Notes: a model not told the origin generated them from the sequence alone. DNA of 17,926 nucleotides from Lachnospiraceae bacterium UBA2864 (GCA_002350525.1 DEFA01000049.1:1-17926); one strand, 5' to 3'. Shown: positions 1 through 7,358, numbered from the stretch's first letter. Made by a program: numbers and translations.

Positions 1-39
1 TAAGCCGCCTCCTACTCGATCTTCGAGAAATGTTTAGTG

Positions 40-68
40 TTGAAAGTGAACGGTAATTAAAGTAAAAT
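40..68 (+). promoter_or_regulatory. Sigma-A type promoter for the binding protein / cyclase / polyamine gene string
   Basis: A -35 box TTGAAA at 40-45 and a -10 box TAAAAT at 63-68 are separated by exactly 17 bp. The expected start point is near 75, leaving a leader of about 33 nt before the first ATG. No terminator-like hairpin with a T run was seen between the genes downstream as far as 6263, so this could drive six genes. Upstream (1-39) only a TAA at 1-3, of unknown frame, and a short CTCGA/TCGAG inverted repeat are visible. Confidence 0.6.
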
Positions 69-107
69 TATGAGTGGTATTAAGTGCATTTTCGGGTGGG
101 TTAAACT

Positions 108-1151
108 ATGAAAAGAATCGGTTTGACAATTATTATATGCGCTATGCTGTTCGTATTATGTGCGTGTACTCAATCGGATATAGAAGAGACGGAGGAACCG
201 GAAAAACAGATTCCGGAATTTACTCCGATCACCGAGGTTATAGAGGGACGTAAAGATATTTATCTTATCACTAAGGTGCTGGACAGCAATTATTGGGATG
301 TTGTGGTCAAAGGGGCCGCTGATGCGGGAGAAGATTTTGGCTGCAATGTTTATTACAGCGGAACTTATAATGAGATGGATTGGCAGAACCAGATAATGCT
401 TCTTGATAAATGTATTGAGAAGGGAGCGGATGCTGTCATTCTGGCACCGGATGATTCTATAGAACTGGCACCTAAGCTTGAAGAAATCTATTCTAAGAAT
501 ATTCCCGTTATACTTGTAGATACCGCGGTAAATACAGATAAATACGACGTATGTTATATGACGGACAATCTGTATGCGGGTAATAAAGCAGCAGAGGAAA
601 TGCTGGAAAAACTGCATGCGGCCGGTTGTTCCGAAACAGAACAGCTTTCCGTAGGCATTTTGGTTGGGTCAGCAACATCTCAGACCATCAACGAACGTCT
701 TGCGGGTTTTTATCAGTATTGGACAACAAATGCACCTGAGTCATGGACAATCATATCGGATATTAAAAATTGCAACGGTGATATCAGCATGGGGGACGAA
801 CTCATACAGACGCTTCTTCAGGAAAATCCTAATGTACGAGGTCTCTATGCAACCAATAACGGGCCGACTAAAGCTCTTTGCAATGCAGTTGTCAATCAGG
901 GACGTAACGATATAGTGATAGTCGGATTTGACTATTCTGATGAGATAAAAAATCTTATAGAATCCGAGGATTATCATGCTTCGACAATCCTTCAGCGTCA
1001 GTATTATATGACATATGAGGGAGTTGAATCGGCACTTTCGCGTATAGACGGTGAAGTTATCGAGACAAAGTTTGTGGATACCGGAGTTGTTTCCGTAAGC
1101 AGAGATAATCTGGAAGATCCTGATGTGAAATCAGTACTGGAAAACAATTAA
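108..1151 (+). CDS. Periplasmic-binding-protein-like lipoprotein (sugar-binding, RbsB/LacI fold)
   Basis: This is an extracytoplasmic solute-binding protein of the type 1 periplasmic binding fold (Peripla_BP_4-like), 347 aa, a usual length for the family. A lysine/arginine start is followed by a hydrophobic stretch (residues 5-17) and a lipobox L-C-A-C ending at Cys20, so it is predicted to be lipid-anchored outside the membrane. An acidic linker (about 21-45) precedes the binding domain, which opens with the strand IYLITK and the SNYWDVVVKGAADAGE helix. The hinge-region pattern GADAVILAPDD, near residues 105-115, is typical of sugar and autoinducer-2 binders. The preceding GGGTGGG at 94-100 is a modest ribosome binding site. 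No ABC permease or ATPase lies beside it. The next gene, 4 nt downstream, is a membrane diguanylate cyclase, so it may be a sensor subunit rather than a transporter subunit. That role is inference, and the ligand cannot be told from sequence. Confidence 0.85.
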   Translation: MKRIGLTIIICAMLFVLCACTQSDIEETEEPEKQIPEFTPITEVIEGRKDIYLITKVLDSNYWDVVVKGAADAGEDFGCNVYYSGTYNEMDWQNQIMLLDKCIEKGADAVILAPDDSIELAPKLEEIYSKNIPVILVDTAVNTDKYDVCYMTDNLYAGNKAAEEMLEKLHAAGCSETEQLSVGILVGSATSQTINERLAGFYQYWTTNAPESWTIISDIKNCNGDISMGDELIQTLLQENPNVRGLYATNNGPTKALCNAVVNQGRNDIVIVGFDYSDEIKNLIESEDYHASTILQRQYYMTYEGVESALSRIDGEVIETKFVDTGVVSVSRDNLEDPDVKSVLENN

Positions 1152-1155
1152 GTCA

Positions 1156-2676
1156 ATGAAAAAGAAGAATGAGTTAAATTTAATAAAGGGTGGAACGTAT
1201 TATTATATTACACTTATTATGTGCCTGATCGTATTTTTAGGAGCAGTCGCGGTACTTATTTCTGCGTTCAATCGTCTTATGCTTCAACATGACGAGAAGC
1301 TTTCCGGTGAGATAAGTAATCTTGTGTCGGAGAAAATGAGTAATTCCATTCTCTTCCTGACGGATTCGGCTAAGAATGTGTCTTCGGTTTTATCGGCACA
1401 GGACTTTGAAACTCCGGAAGAAGTATATTCGCAGCTTCAGACTACCGAAGACAGTAATTTTGTAAGTATAGGCTTCATAGATGATGAAGATAATCTTTAT
1501 GCATCCGAGACGGAGAAGATAGAATTCGAGAAGTGGAACCTCCTCGATACGGCTAAGCTTGCGAGTCCGGTTTCAATATCATTTCCGTATCGTTCTACCA
1601 GATTCGGACAGCCTGTCATAACACTTTTTACCGATTTTCAGTATAATGGTTCTCATGAGGGCTATATGTTCATGACGTATCTTTTCGGTACTCTTCAGGA
1701 TGTTGCCGAGACGGAGACGCTTTCAAATGATATTGAGATATGGCTCATGGATGCAAAATCCGCAAATATTATTCAGTGTATCGGATATGATGAGCACGCA
1801 TCGGGAAGCTGGGCAAATGCATATCTTGCTATGCAGAATATAAATGCCGAGAGCCGTGAAGATTACGATAAGTGGTATGCTAAAATGCTGAGCGGTGAGT
1901 CGAGTGCTGCCGTAAGCTACGCTATAGAAGATATATATTATTCTCAGTCATATGCAACCATAGAATACATGCCGGGCTGGTATGTGGTGGTTCGTATTCC
2001 GGGTAAAGCTCTTTCTGCAACCATGAAGACATTCAGGAATTACGTTCTTATATTCCTATTTGTTCTTATGCTTGTTGTGATAATTCTCATATCAAACCTT
2101 TACATGGCCGGTAAAAGAGATAATTATATTCTCGGACAGCTGTCTATCAACGATCCTCTTACAGGCGTAATGAACAGAAGAGCTTTCGACCTTGCGGCGG
2201 AGAAGATGCTCGGAAGCAGTAAAGATTCTGCTATGATCTTCTTTGATGTAGATTATTTCAAACAGGTAAATGACAACTTCGGACATGATATAGGAGATAA
2301 GGTCCTGATTGCATTTTCCGATATTCTCAAGAAGAATTTTTCGGAGCTCGGACTCGTTTCAAGATATGGCGGGGACGAGTTTGTTGTGCTTGTCAGGATG
2401 GATTCCGTTGACAAGATAACGGACAGCCTTAAGAAGAGTCTGGATGATGTGCATGCAATAAATCTGGAAGAGTACTGTAAAGATAGTAAAGAGAAAGTGA
2501 AGAACCTCGAAGAGAGTAGGAACTTTACTATAAGCTTCAGTGCGGGAGCAGCGAAGTATCCGCGTGATGCGGCAACGCTTTCGGGACTTCAGAAATGTGC
2601 TGATATCGCAGTTTATACAGTTAAGGAACGCGGAAGAAACTCATATCTGTGGTATTCTCCGACATTTCATAAATAA
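1156..2676 (+). CDS. Membrane diguanylate cyclase with extracytoplasmic sensor region (GGDEF)
   Basis: This 506 aa enzyme is predicted to make cyclic di-GMP from two GTP. A membrane segment at about 16-38 is followed by an extracytoplasmic region of about 255 residues (40-295) of the length and pattern of a dCACHE-type ligand-binding domain, then a second membrane segment (about 297-317) and a C-terminal GGDEF domain (about 330-500). The active-site loop is intact: RYGGDEF with GGDEF at 405-409, metal-binding Asp364 in FFDVDYFK, and the NDNFGHDIGD nucleotide loop at about 372-381. The inhibitory I-site (RxxD, directly before LVxRY) is not present; SELG occupies that place. The ATG lies 4 nt after the previous stop with no clear ribosome binding site of its own, which suggests translational coupling to the binding protein. 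speD starts 20 nt downstream. Cyclase activity is well supported; the Cache assignment is by layout only. Confidence 0.9.
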   Translation: MKKKNELNLIKGGTYYYITLIMCLIVFLGAVAVLISAFNRLMLQHDEKLSGEISNLVSEKMSNSILFLTDSAKNVSSVLSAQDFETPEEVYSQLQTTEDSNFVSIGFIDDEDNLYASETEKIEFEKWNLLDTAKLASPVSISFPYRSTRFGQPVITLFTDFQYNGSHEGYMFMTYLFGTLQDVAETETLSNDIEIWLMDAKSANIIQCIGYDEHASGSWANAYLAMQNINAESREDYDKWYAKMLSGESSAAVSYAIEDIYYSQSYATIEYMPGWYVVVRIPGKALSATMKTFRNYVLIFLFVLMLVVIILISNLYMAGKRDNYILGQLSINDPLTGVMNRRAFDLAAEKMLGSSKDSAMIFFDVDYFKQVNDNFGHDIGDKVLIAFSDILKKNFSELGLVSRYGGDEFVVLVRMDSVDKITDSLKKSLDDVHAINLEEYCKDSKEKVKNLEESRNFTISFSAGAAKYPRDAATLSGLQKCADIAVYTVKERGRNSYLWYSPTFHK

Positions 2677-2696
2677 ACAAAAAGGATAATGAGAAG

Positions 2697-3041
2697 ATGG
2701 CAAGTCAGCTTTTTGCAGACCTGTACGGTTGTGATGAAAAAATACTGAATAGTGAAGAAAAAATCCGTGATATAGCAAGAAATGTAGTATCAGAGATAGG
2801 AGCGGAGATTGTGGAGGAATGTGTCCACAAGTTTGAACCGATCGGAATAACATATTTTGCGGTTATTACGACATCGCATTTCTCGGTTCATACCTGGCCC
2901 GAATTCGGGTATGCTGCGGTTGATGTATTCTCCTGTGGTGAAGAGGTTACTGAGAAAATATCAGAGCTCCTGAAGGAAGCTTTCGGAGCGGAAGAAGTTA
3001 AGGTTGGCAAGTGTGAACGAGTGATTGGAAGGTTAAGATAA
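2697..3041 (+). CDS. speD: S-adenosylmethionine decarboxylase proenzyme (pyruvoyl, SpeH/SpeD class 1b)
   Basis: This 114 aa protein belongs to the short prokaryotic AdoMet decarboxylase family. The family cleaves itself to make a pyruvoyl cofactor, then decarboxylates S-adenosylmethionine to give the aminopropyl donor. The block SHFSVHTWPEFGYAAVDVFS with the following Cys is diagnostic. Ser60 (pyruvoyl precursor), His65 and Cys80 keep the spacing of Ser63/His68/Cys83 in the Thermotoga maritima enzyme. The residue before the processing serine is Thr59, where characterised class 1b enzymes have Glu; I would still expect processing, but this is unusual. Members of this family have also evolved into ornithine or arginine decarboxylases, so substrate identity is not certain. 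An AAGGA at 2682-2686 precedes the ATG by 10 nt. The next gene begins at the base after the stop, and an aminopropyltransferase-type gene follows in the same string. Confidence 0.88.
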   Translation: MASQLFADLYGCDEKILNSEEKIRDIARNVVSEIGAEIVEECVHKFEPIGITYFAVITTSHFSVHTWPEFGYAAVDVFSCGEEVTEKISELLKEAFGAEEVKVGKCERVIGRLR

Positions 3042-4154
3042 ATGGAGAACAGAGAGTATTTTGTCGGTAGTACTATTAAAGCAGATGGTGATCTGTATAA
3101 TATAATCGGCAAGATCACATATAGGAATAACAATGACGGAAAAACCTGGGACGAATACAGGCTTCAGTCTGTACAATACTCCGGCGAAGAAAGGTGGCTT
3201 TCCGTAGACAACTATTATAAGGAATATTCCCTTTCAAGGGTTAATCCTCAGGCTGATACGCTGGGATATCACAGAGTTGACGGTGGTATCGAAGTGGTGG
3301 TGGCAGTATCCGGTTCAGTGGATGTTGAAGTCGGAGATACGGCCTCCTTTGAGGAGTATGAAGATTCCGAAGAAGAGAAGATCGTCTCTATAGAATATTG
3401 GGATGACGGAACGGAATACTCAACAGGATATTACCTTGATCCATGGGAGTTCGGAGCAGAAGGAGAAAACACGACTGCATATCGGGCAAAAAGCGGTAAA
3501 GGTATCGGAGTCCTCTTTTTTGCCTTGATATGGCTGGGAATGATCATAGGGCCGACGCTTTTCGGATTCCTTGGTTCAAATAAGAAGATAGAGAAGTACA
3601 TAAAGAAGAGCAGTAATTATAAATACGTTACATCAATTACCGGAAATGATAAGCAGAAGGCAAATGTTTATGAGTATGTATACAGTCAGGCTATTGTATC
3701 GGATAACCTGATCACTGACGGACAGATCGATCTGGTAGCCAAAGACATAATCGACGGAATAGACGGTAATACGGAATCGGTTCAGCAGAACAATGAGGAT
3801 GACGATCTTTCCATAGCTATCCTTACGAAGAAAGAGTACTGTATAATCTACCGCGGTGAAGATGATAAGATCTACGTTCAGGTTTCGCCAAGAAAGTATG
3901 TATATACGAGTGATAAAGAACCGTACCATGCAAGAAGGGGAACACACAGATACTACAGAAGGTTTTATTATTCAACAGGTTACTCTTCCGACTCAAGTAC
4001 TTATTCGGGGTCACCGTCATCGTATAGCGGATATTCGGACGGAACTATAAGTTATGATTCAGGAAATGAATTTAACAGTTATTCCGGAACGGTAAGACAG
4101 CAGAGTGTAAATTCCAGAAGCTCGGACGGAGGCGGACTTAGCAGCGGAAAGTAG
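3042..4154 (+). CDS. DUF4178 domain membrane protein
   Basis: This 370 aa protein is of unknown biochemical function. Residues about 5-138 look like a DUF4178 domain: a beta-rich stretch opening with FVGSTIKADGDLYNIIGKI, then an E-Y-R-L strand and RWLSVD. A single membrane segment lies at about 154-178, followed by a predicted extramembrane region (about 185-290). The tail (about 300-370) is very rich in Ser, Tyr and Gly and ends in GGGLSSGK. The ATG directly abuts the speD stop, with GGAAGG inside the end of speD as ribosome binding site, so the two are translationally coupled. DUF4178 proteins are, as far as I recall, repeatedly found beside DUF350 proteins, AdoMet decarboxylase and membrane spermidine-synthase-like proteins, exactly the neighbours here. 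It is probably a structural or regulatory partner of the membrane aminopropyltransferase; that is inference. Confidence 0.75.
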   Translation: MENREYFVGSTIKADGDLYNIIGKITYRNNNDGKTWDEYRLQSVQYSGEERWLSVDNYYKEYSLSRVNPQADTLGYHRVDGGIEVVVAVSGSVDVEVGDTASFEEYEDSEEEKIVSIEYWDDGTEYSTGYYLDPWEFGAEGENTTAYRAKSGKGIGVLFFALIWLGMIIGPTLFGFLGSNKKIEKYIKKSSNYKYVTSITGNDKQKANVYEYVYSQAIVSDNLITDGQIDLVAKDIIDGIDGNTESVQQNNEDDDLSIAILTKKEYCIIYRGEDDKIYVQVSPRKYVYTSDKEPYHARRGTHRYYRRFYYSTGYSSDSSTYSGSPSSYSGYSDGTISYDSGNEFNSYSGTVRQQSVNSRSSDGGGLSSGK

Positions 4155-4196
4155 TAAGATTGAGATTATAATGCGTATCAATAGGAGGATTTAAAA

Positions 4197-4637
4197 ATGG
4201 CATTTGTACTTCATGAATTAGTAAGTGTTTCAATATATTCGGTACTCGGAATAATTCTGATGCTGCTCGGAAGTTTTCTGGTTGATCTTGTAATACCATG
4301 TTCATTTCCGGAGGAGATTAAAAAAGGCAATACTGCGATCGGTTGGATATCGGCAGGTGTTTATGTGGCTATAGGTATCATCATCAGAGCGGCTATCGCT
4401 TCTCCGTCGTCTGCGATAAAGGAAATCGAGGCAACTCTTGTAGGCGGTATACTCAGCACGGTTTACTACTATGCGCTTGGTGCGATATTCCTTATGATTG
4501 GATATGTGATCCTGAAGCTCATCAACAGAAAGTATAACCTGAATACTGAAGTCGGTAACGGAAATGCGGCGGCCGGCATAATGGTATTCGGTATGTTTGT
4601 GGGACTTGGCTTTGTTATAAGCGGAGTAATTGCTTAA
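4197..4637 (+). CDS. DUF350 (YjfL-like) four-helix membrane protein
   Basis: This 146 aa integral membrane protein has four predicted membrane segments (about 9-32, 46-68, 83-107 and 124-146). It shows an internal duplication typical of DUF350: each half has a short loop with a G-N motif (KGN at 43-45 and NGN at 121-123), then a helix rich in Ala and Gly (AIGWISAGVYVAIG and AAAGIMVFGMFVGLG). The molecular function of the family is unknown; relatives include E. coli YjfL. A strong AGGAGG ribosome binding site sits 8 nt before the ATG. It lies between the DUF4178 gene and the membrane aminopropyltransferase gene, 36 nt from the latter, and is likely part of the same membrane complex. Confidence 0.85.
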   Translation: MAFVLHELVSVSIYSVLGIILMLLGSFLVDLVIPCSFPEEIKKGNTAIGWISAGVYVAIGIIIRAAIASPSSAIKEIEATLVGGILSTVYYYALGAIFLMIGYVILKLINRKYNLNTEVGNGNAAAGIMVFGMFVGLGFVISGVIA

Positions 4638-4673
4638 GAGAGGTAATCCTGTTATAAGGGATTTAGAAGACAT

Positions 4674-6263
4674 ATGAAGAATTACAGATTGTTAATGCTT
4701 ACCACGCTGATCATCTCAGGATGTTCGATGGTCTATGAGCTGATAATCAGTGCGGTAAGCTCGTATCTGGTAGGAGACAGCACCCTGCAGTATTCCATTA
4801 CGATAGGACTCTATATGTTTGCAATGGGTGTCGGCTCCTTCCTGTCAAAGTACATAAAGAAGAACCTTTTCAATTGGTTCGTAAATATAGAGATCGGAGT
4901 GGGAGTGATCGGTGGACTCAGCTCACTTCTTCTTTTTTTGGCGAATCTCTATCTGGAAGCTTATCAGCTTGTGATGTATGTGGAAATCATACTTATCGGT
5001 ACCTTGGTAGGAGCGGAAATTCCTATACTTACCCGCATAATAGAACTGGATAAGAAAAATCTCAGAGTTACATTGTCACATCTTTTCAGTTTTGATTATA
5101 TCGGAGGCCTCCTGGGTTCGGTTGCATTTCCGCTGCTGCTTATGCCGCAGCTGGGATTTTTTGCGACAGCATTTATGGCCGGAACCTTTAATCTTATATG
5201 TGCAACGCTTATCGTCTTTAAATATCATGAGAGGATCCGGGGAGCACGATATTATAAGACTGTTACCGTCATGCTTCTCATTACAATGGTATTCGGTATG
5301 CTGGTATCGGAGAATATCGGACAGTTTATAGAAAACGGTCTCTACAGGGATACTGTCATAATGAGCGAACAGACACAGTACCAGAAGATTGTTGTAACAA
5401 GACATAAGGATGATGTGAGACTTTATATAGACGGAAATGTACAGTTTTCTTCGAAGGATGAGTACAGATACCATGAAGCACTGGTGCATATCCCGATGAA
5501 TGTTGCAGCCTCAAAATCAGAGGTGCTTATACTTGGCGGTGGAGACGGAATGGCAGCGAGAGAGCTTCTGAAGTATCCTGAGACATATATTACGATGATA
5601 GATTTAGATAGCGAGATGACACGTATATGCAGTGAGGATGAGGTGATTTCCACACTGAATGAAGGGGCTCTCGATTCCGAGAGACTGACGATCATAAATA
5701 TGGATGCATATAAATATCTTGAGGGCTGCGATAAGAAGTATGATGTCATAATCGTTGATCTTCCAGATCCGAATAACGAGGCACTGGCAAAACTTTACTC
5801 AAATATCTTTTACCGCATGTGCGGAAATGCTCTTGCTCCGGGCGGAGTACTAAATGTTCAGTCCACAAGTCCTTACTATGCAACAAAGTCTTTCTGGTGC
5901 GTAACAAAGACTCTTGAGAGTGAAGGCTTCGTAGTATCGCCTTATCATCTTCAGGTTCCGGCATTCGGGGACTGGGGCTTTAATATGGCTGTAAAGGCCG
6001 ATAACGATATGGTCGTATCTGATGGCGGAAGCTTTGCGTCAGAAGGAAATGCGTCGGTTTCATCGGGAAAGAGAATCGCATACGAGAAAATTAAGATAAA
6101 CAGCGGAATAGAGACAAAGTATCTATCCGAAGATAATATTCAGGCACTTTTCCGATTCGGAAAGGATGAAATTCCCGGTCCGGAAGACAATATCGAAGTG
6201 AATCAATTGACAAAGCCCGTTATGATACAGTATTATAACGAAGCTGTAAGAAATTGGGAGTGA
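4674..6263 (+). CDS. Membrane-fused spermidine synthase-like aminopropyltransferase
   Basis: This 529 aa two-part protein begins with about six to seven hydrophobic membrane segments (residues 5-212), followed by a cytoplasmic Rossmann-type polyamine aminopropyltransferase domain (about 225-445). Visible signatures are YQKIVVT (236-242), LYIDGNVQF (250-258), YHEALVH (266-272), the nucleotide loop GGGDG (288-292), Asp310/Asp312 in MIDLD, and DLPDP (362-366) where soluble SpeE enzymes carry a D-x-x-D-P motif. A Ser/Gly-rich insert (about 442-470) leads to a conserved-looking C-terminal segment (ALFRFGKDEIPGP...NQLTKPVMIQYY). Soluble SpeE is about 290 aa, so half of this protein is an added membrane anchor. 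Together with the upstream decarboxylase it should transfer an aminopropyl group at the membrane. The acceptor (putrescine, spermidine or something else) cannot be read from sequence. Its ribosome binding site is weak. Confidence 0.85.
   Translation: MKNYRLLMLTTLIISGCSMVYELIISAVSSYLVGDSTLQYSITIGLYMFAMGVGSFLSKYIKKNLFNWFVNIEIGVGVIGGLSSLLLFLANLYLEAYQLVMYVEIILIGTLVGAEIPILTRIIELDKKNLRVTLSHLFSFDYIGGLLGSVAFPLLLMPQLGFFATAFMAGTFNLICATLIVFKYHERIRGARYYKTVTVMLLITMVFGMLVSENIGQFIENGLYRDTVIMSEQTQYQKIVVTRHKDDVRLYIDGNVQFSSKDEYRYHEALVHIPMNVAASKSEVLILGGGDGMAARELLKYPETYITMIDLDSEMTRICSEDEVISTLNEGALDSERLTIINMDAYKYLEGCDKKYDVIIVDLPDPNNEALAKLYSNIFYRMCGNALAPGGVLNVQSTSPYYATKSFWCVTKTLESEGFVVSPYHLQVPAFGDWGFNMAVKADNDMVVSDGGSFASEGNASVSSGKRIAYEKIKINSGIETKYLSEDNIQALFRFGKDEIPGPEDNIEVNQLTKPVMIQYYNEAVRNWE
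6207..6236 (+). promoter_or_regulatory. Candidate promoter for hslO inside the preceding coding region
   Basis: A consensus -35 TTGACA (6207-6212) and a -10 TATTAT (6231-6236) are spaced by 18 bp within the last codons of the aminopropyltransferase gene. The predicted start, near 6243, would give an hslO leader of about 235 nt containing the GC-rich hairpin array. No other good promoter is visible between 6264 and 6477. Confidence 0.5.
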
Positions 6264-6464
6264 AAGACCACGGGATTGCCTGAACGGAGTGAAGGAGGGA
6301 CCCGTGGCCTCGAGCGAGAGGAACGAGCGAAGAGGTGTGCGACTGCGAAGCAGCGCGAATACTTGCGAAGCAAGGATTCCATGACGCATGAAGTGCGGAA
6401 TGACATCGTGAAAGTGCTCGGCTGACGAAGTCACGGCGAGCATCCCGAACGAAAGCAACATTTT
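6264..6464 (+). other. GC-rich array of GAA-triloop hairpins (hslO leader or dispersed repeat)
   Basis: This 200-nt noncoding stretch is visibly richer in G and C than its surroundings and dense in self-complementary segments. CCACGGG (6268-6274) can pair with CCCGTGG (6301-6307). Four later hairpins all close on a GAA triloop: 6339-6356 (core CTGC/GCAG), 6357-6379 (GAAT-CTTGC / GCAAG-ATTC with one A-G mismatch), 6385-6397 (CGCAT/GTGCG with a T-G wobble) and 6416-6441 (GCTCG...TGAC / GTCA...CGAGC). No T run follows, so it is not an ordinary terminator. Frames crossing it on either strand show no protein character. It is either a structured mRNA leader or a dispersed intergenic repeat. Confidence 0.6.
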
Positions 6465-6477
6465 AAGGAGAAAAATT

Positions 6478-7350
6478 ATGAATGATTATATGATACAGGG
6501 CATGGCCTACAATAACGAAGTCAGATTCTTTGCGGTCAGCTGCAGGGATATGGTGGAAGAAGCTCGAAAGATACATGATACAACACCTGTATGTACCGCA
6601 GCACTCGGCCGTACACTTGCGGCAGGTGCTATGATGGGCGCTATGCTGAAGAACGACTCGGACCTTCTTACTATAAGATTTAACGGTGACGGTCCTGCAA
6701 GAAGCATCACGGTAACTGCAGATGCTGCTTCAAATGTAAAAGGAATAATTGCAAATCCGCAGGTTGAGCTTCCTCTCAGAGAGTCGGATAATCATCTGGA
6801 TGTAAAAGCAGCTATAGGCGCAGGAACACTGTCGGTAATCAGAGATACAGGACTTAAGGATCCTTATGTGGGACAGACTGAGATTGTATCGGGAGAGATA
6901 GCGGAAGATCTTACATATTACTTCGCTACAAGTGAGCAGATTCCTACAGTTATAGGACTCGGTGTTCTGGTAGATACAGACTGGTCCGTAAAGCATGCGG
7001 GAGGTTTTATCATCCAGCTGCTTCCGGGAGCATCGGAAGAGACTATATCGGCGCTGGAGGCAGCTGTAGCCGAATTCGGCTCTGTCACGGAGTATCTGAA
7101 TAATGGTGAGTCGCCGGAAGACATAGCTGAAAGACTTCTTAAGGATATGGTGATAGAAGATACACGTCCGGTACAGTATAAGTGTAACTGTGACAGAAAG
7201 AGAGTTACAAAGGCACTTATAAGCCTCGGTCACGATGAGCTTCGTGCTATGATAGCTGACGGAAAACCTGTAAACCTTCACTGTGACTTCTGCGGTAAGG
7301 ATTATGAGTTCGATATAGAAGAATTAAAGCTAATAGATGCAAATATCTAA
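6478..7350 (+). CDS. hslO: Redox-regulated molecular chaperone Hsp33
   Basis: HslO is a cytoplasmic holdase chaperone switched on by oxidation and unfolding. The 290 aa length is standard for the family. The N-terminal domain shows the conserved ARSITVTAD and VKHAGGFIIQLLPG segments. The C-terminal redox switch is complete: C-x-C at residues 236/238 and C-x-x-C at 269/272, the four zinc ligands whose oxidation activates the protein. AAGGAG at 6465-6470 is a good ribosome binding site 7 nt before the ATG. The gene is preceded by the hairpin array and followed, after 91 nt, by the DAHP synthase gene. No function link to the upstream polyamine genes is evident beyond a shared stress theme. Confidence 0.95.
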   Translation: MNDYMIQGMAYNNEVRFFAVSCRDMVEEARKIHDTTPVCTAALGRTLAAGAMMGAMLKNDSDLLTIRFNGDGPARSITVTADAASNVKGIIANPQVELPLRESDNHLDVKAAIGAGTLSVIRDTGLKDPYVGQTEIVSGEIAEDLTYYFATSEQIPTVIGLGVLVDTDWSVKHAGGFIIQLLPGASEETISALEAAVAEFGSVTEYLNNGESPEDIAERLLKDMVIEDTRPVQYKCNCDRKRVTKALISLGHDELRAMIADGKPVNLHCDFCGKDYEFDIEELKLIDANI

Positions 7351-7358
7351 ATTTATGC

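Noticed and set aside
108..1151. The lipoprotein as part of a full ABC sugar transporter
   Set aside because: No permease or ATPase gene is present on either side in the window; the next gene is a diguanylate cyclase. Upstream sequence could still hold one.
6268..6307. CCACGGG/CCCGTGG stem as a terminator of the polyamine gene string
   Set aside because: The loop is 26 nt and no T run follows, so intrinsic termination is unlikely.
6123..6461. A minus-strand open frame crossing the hairpin array and the end of the aminopropyltransferase gene
   Set aside because: Composition reflects the purine-rich hairpin repeats, there is no domain pattern, and it overlaps a confident coding region.
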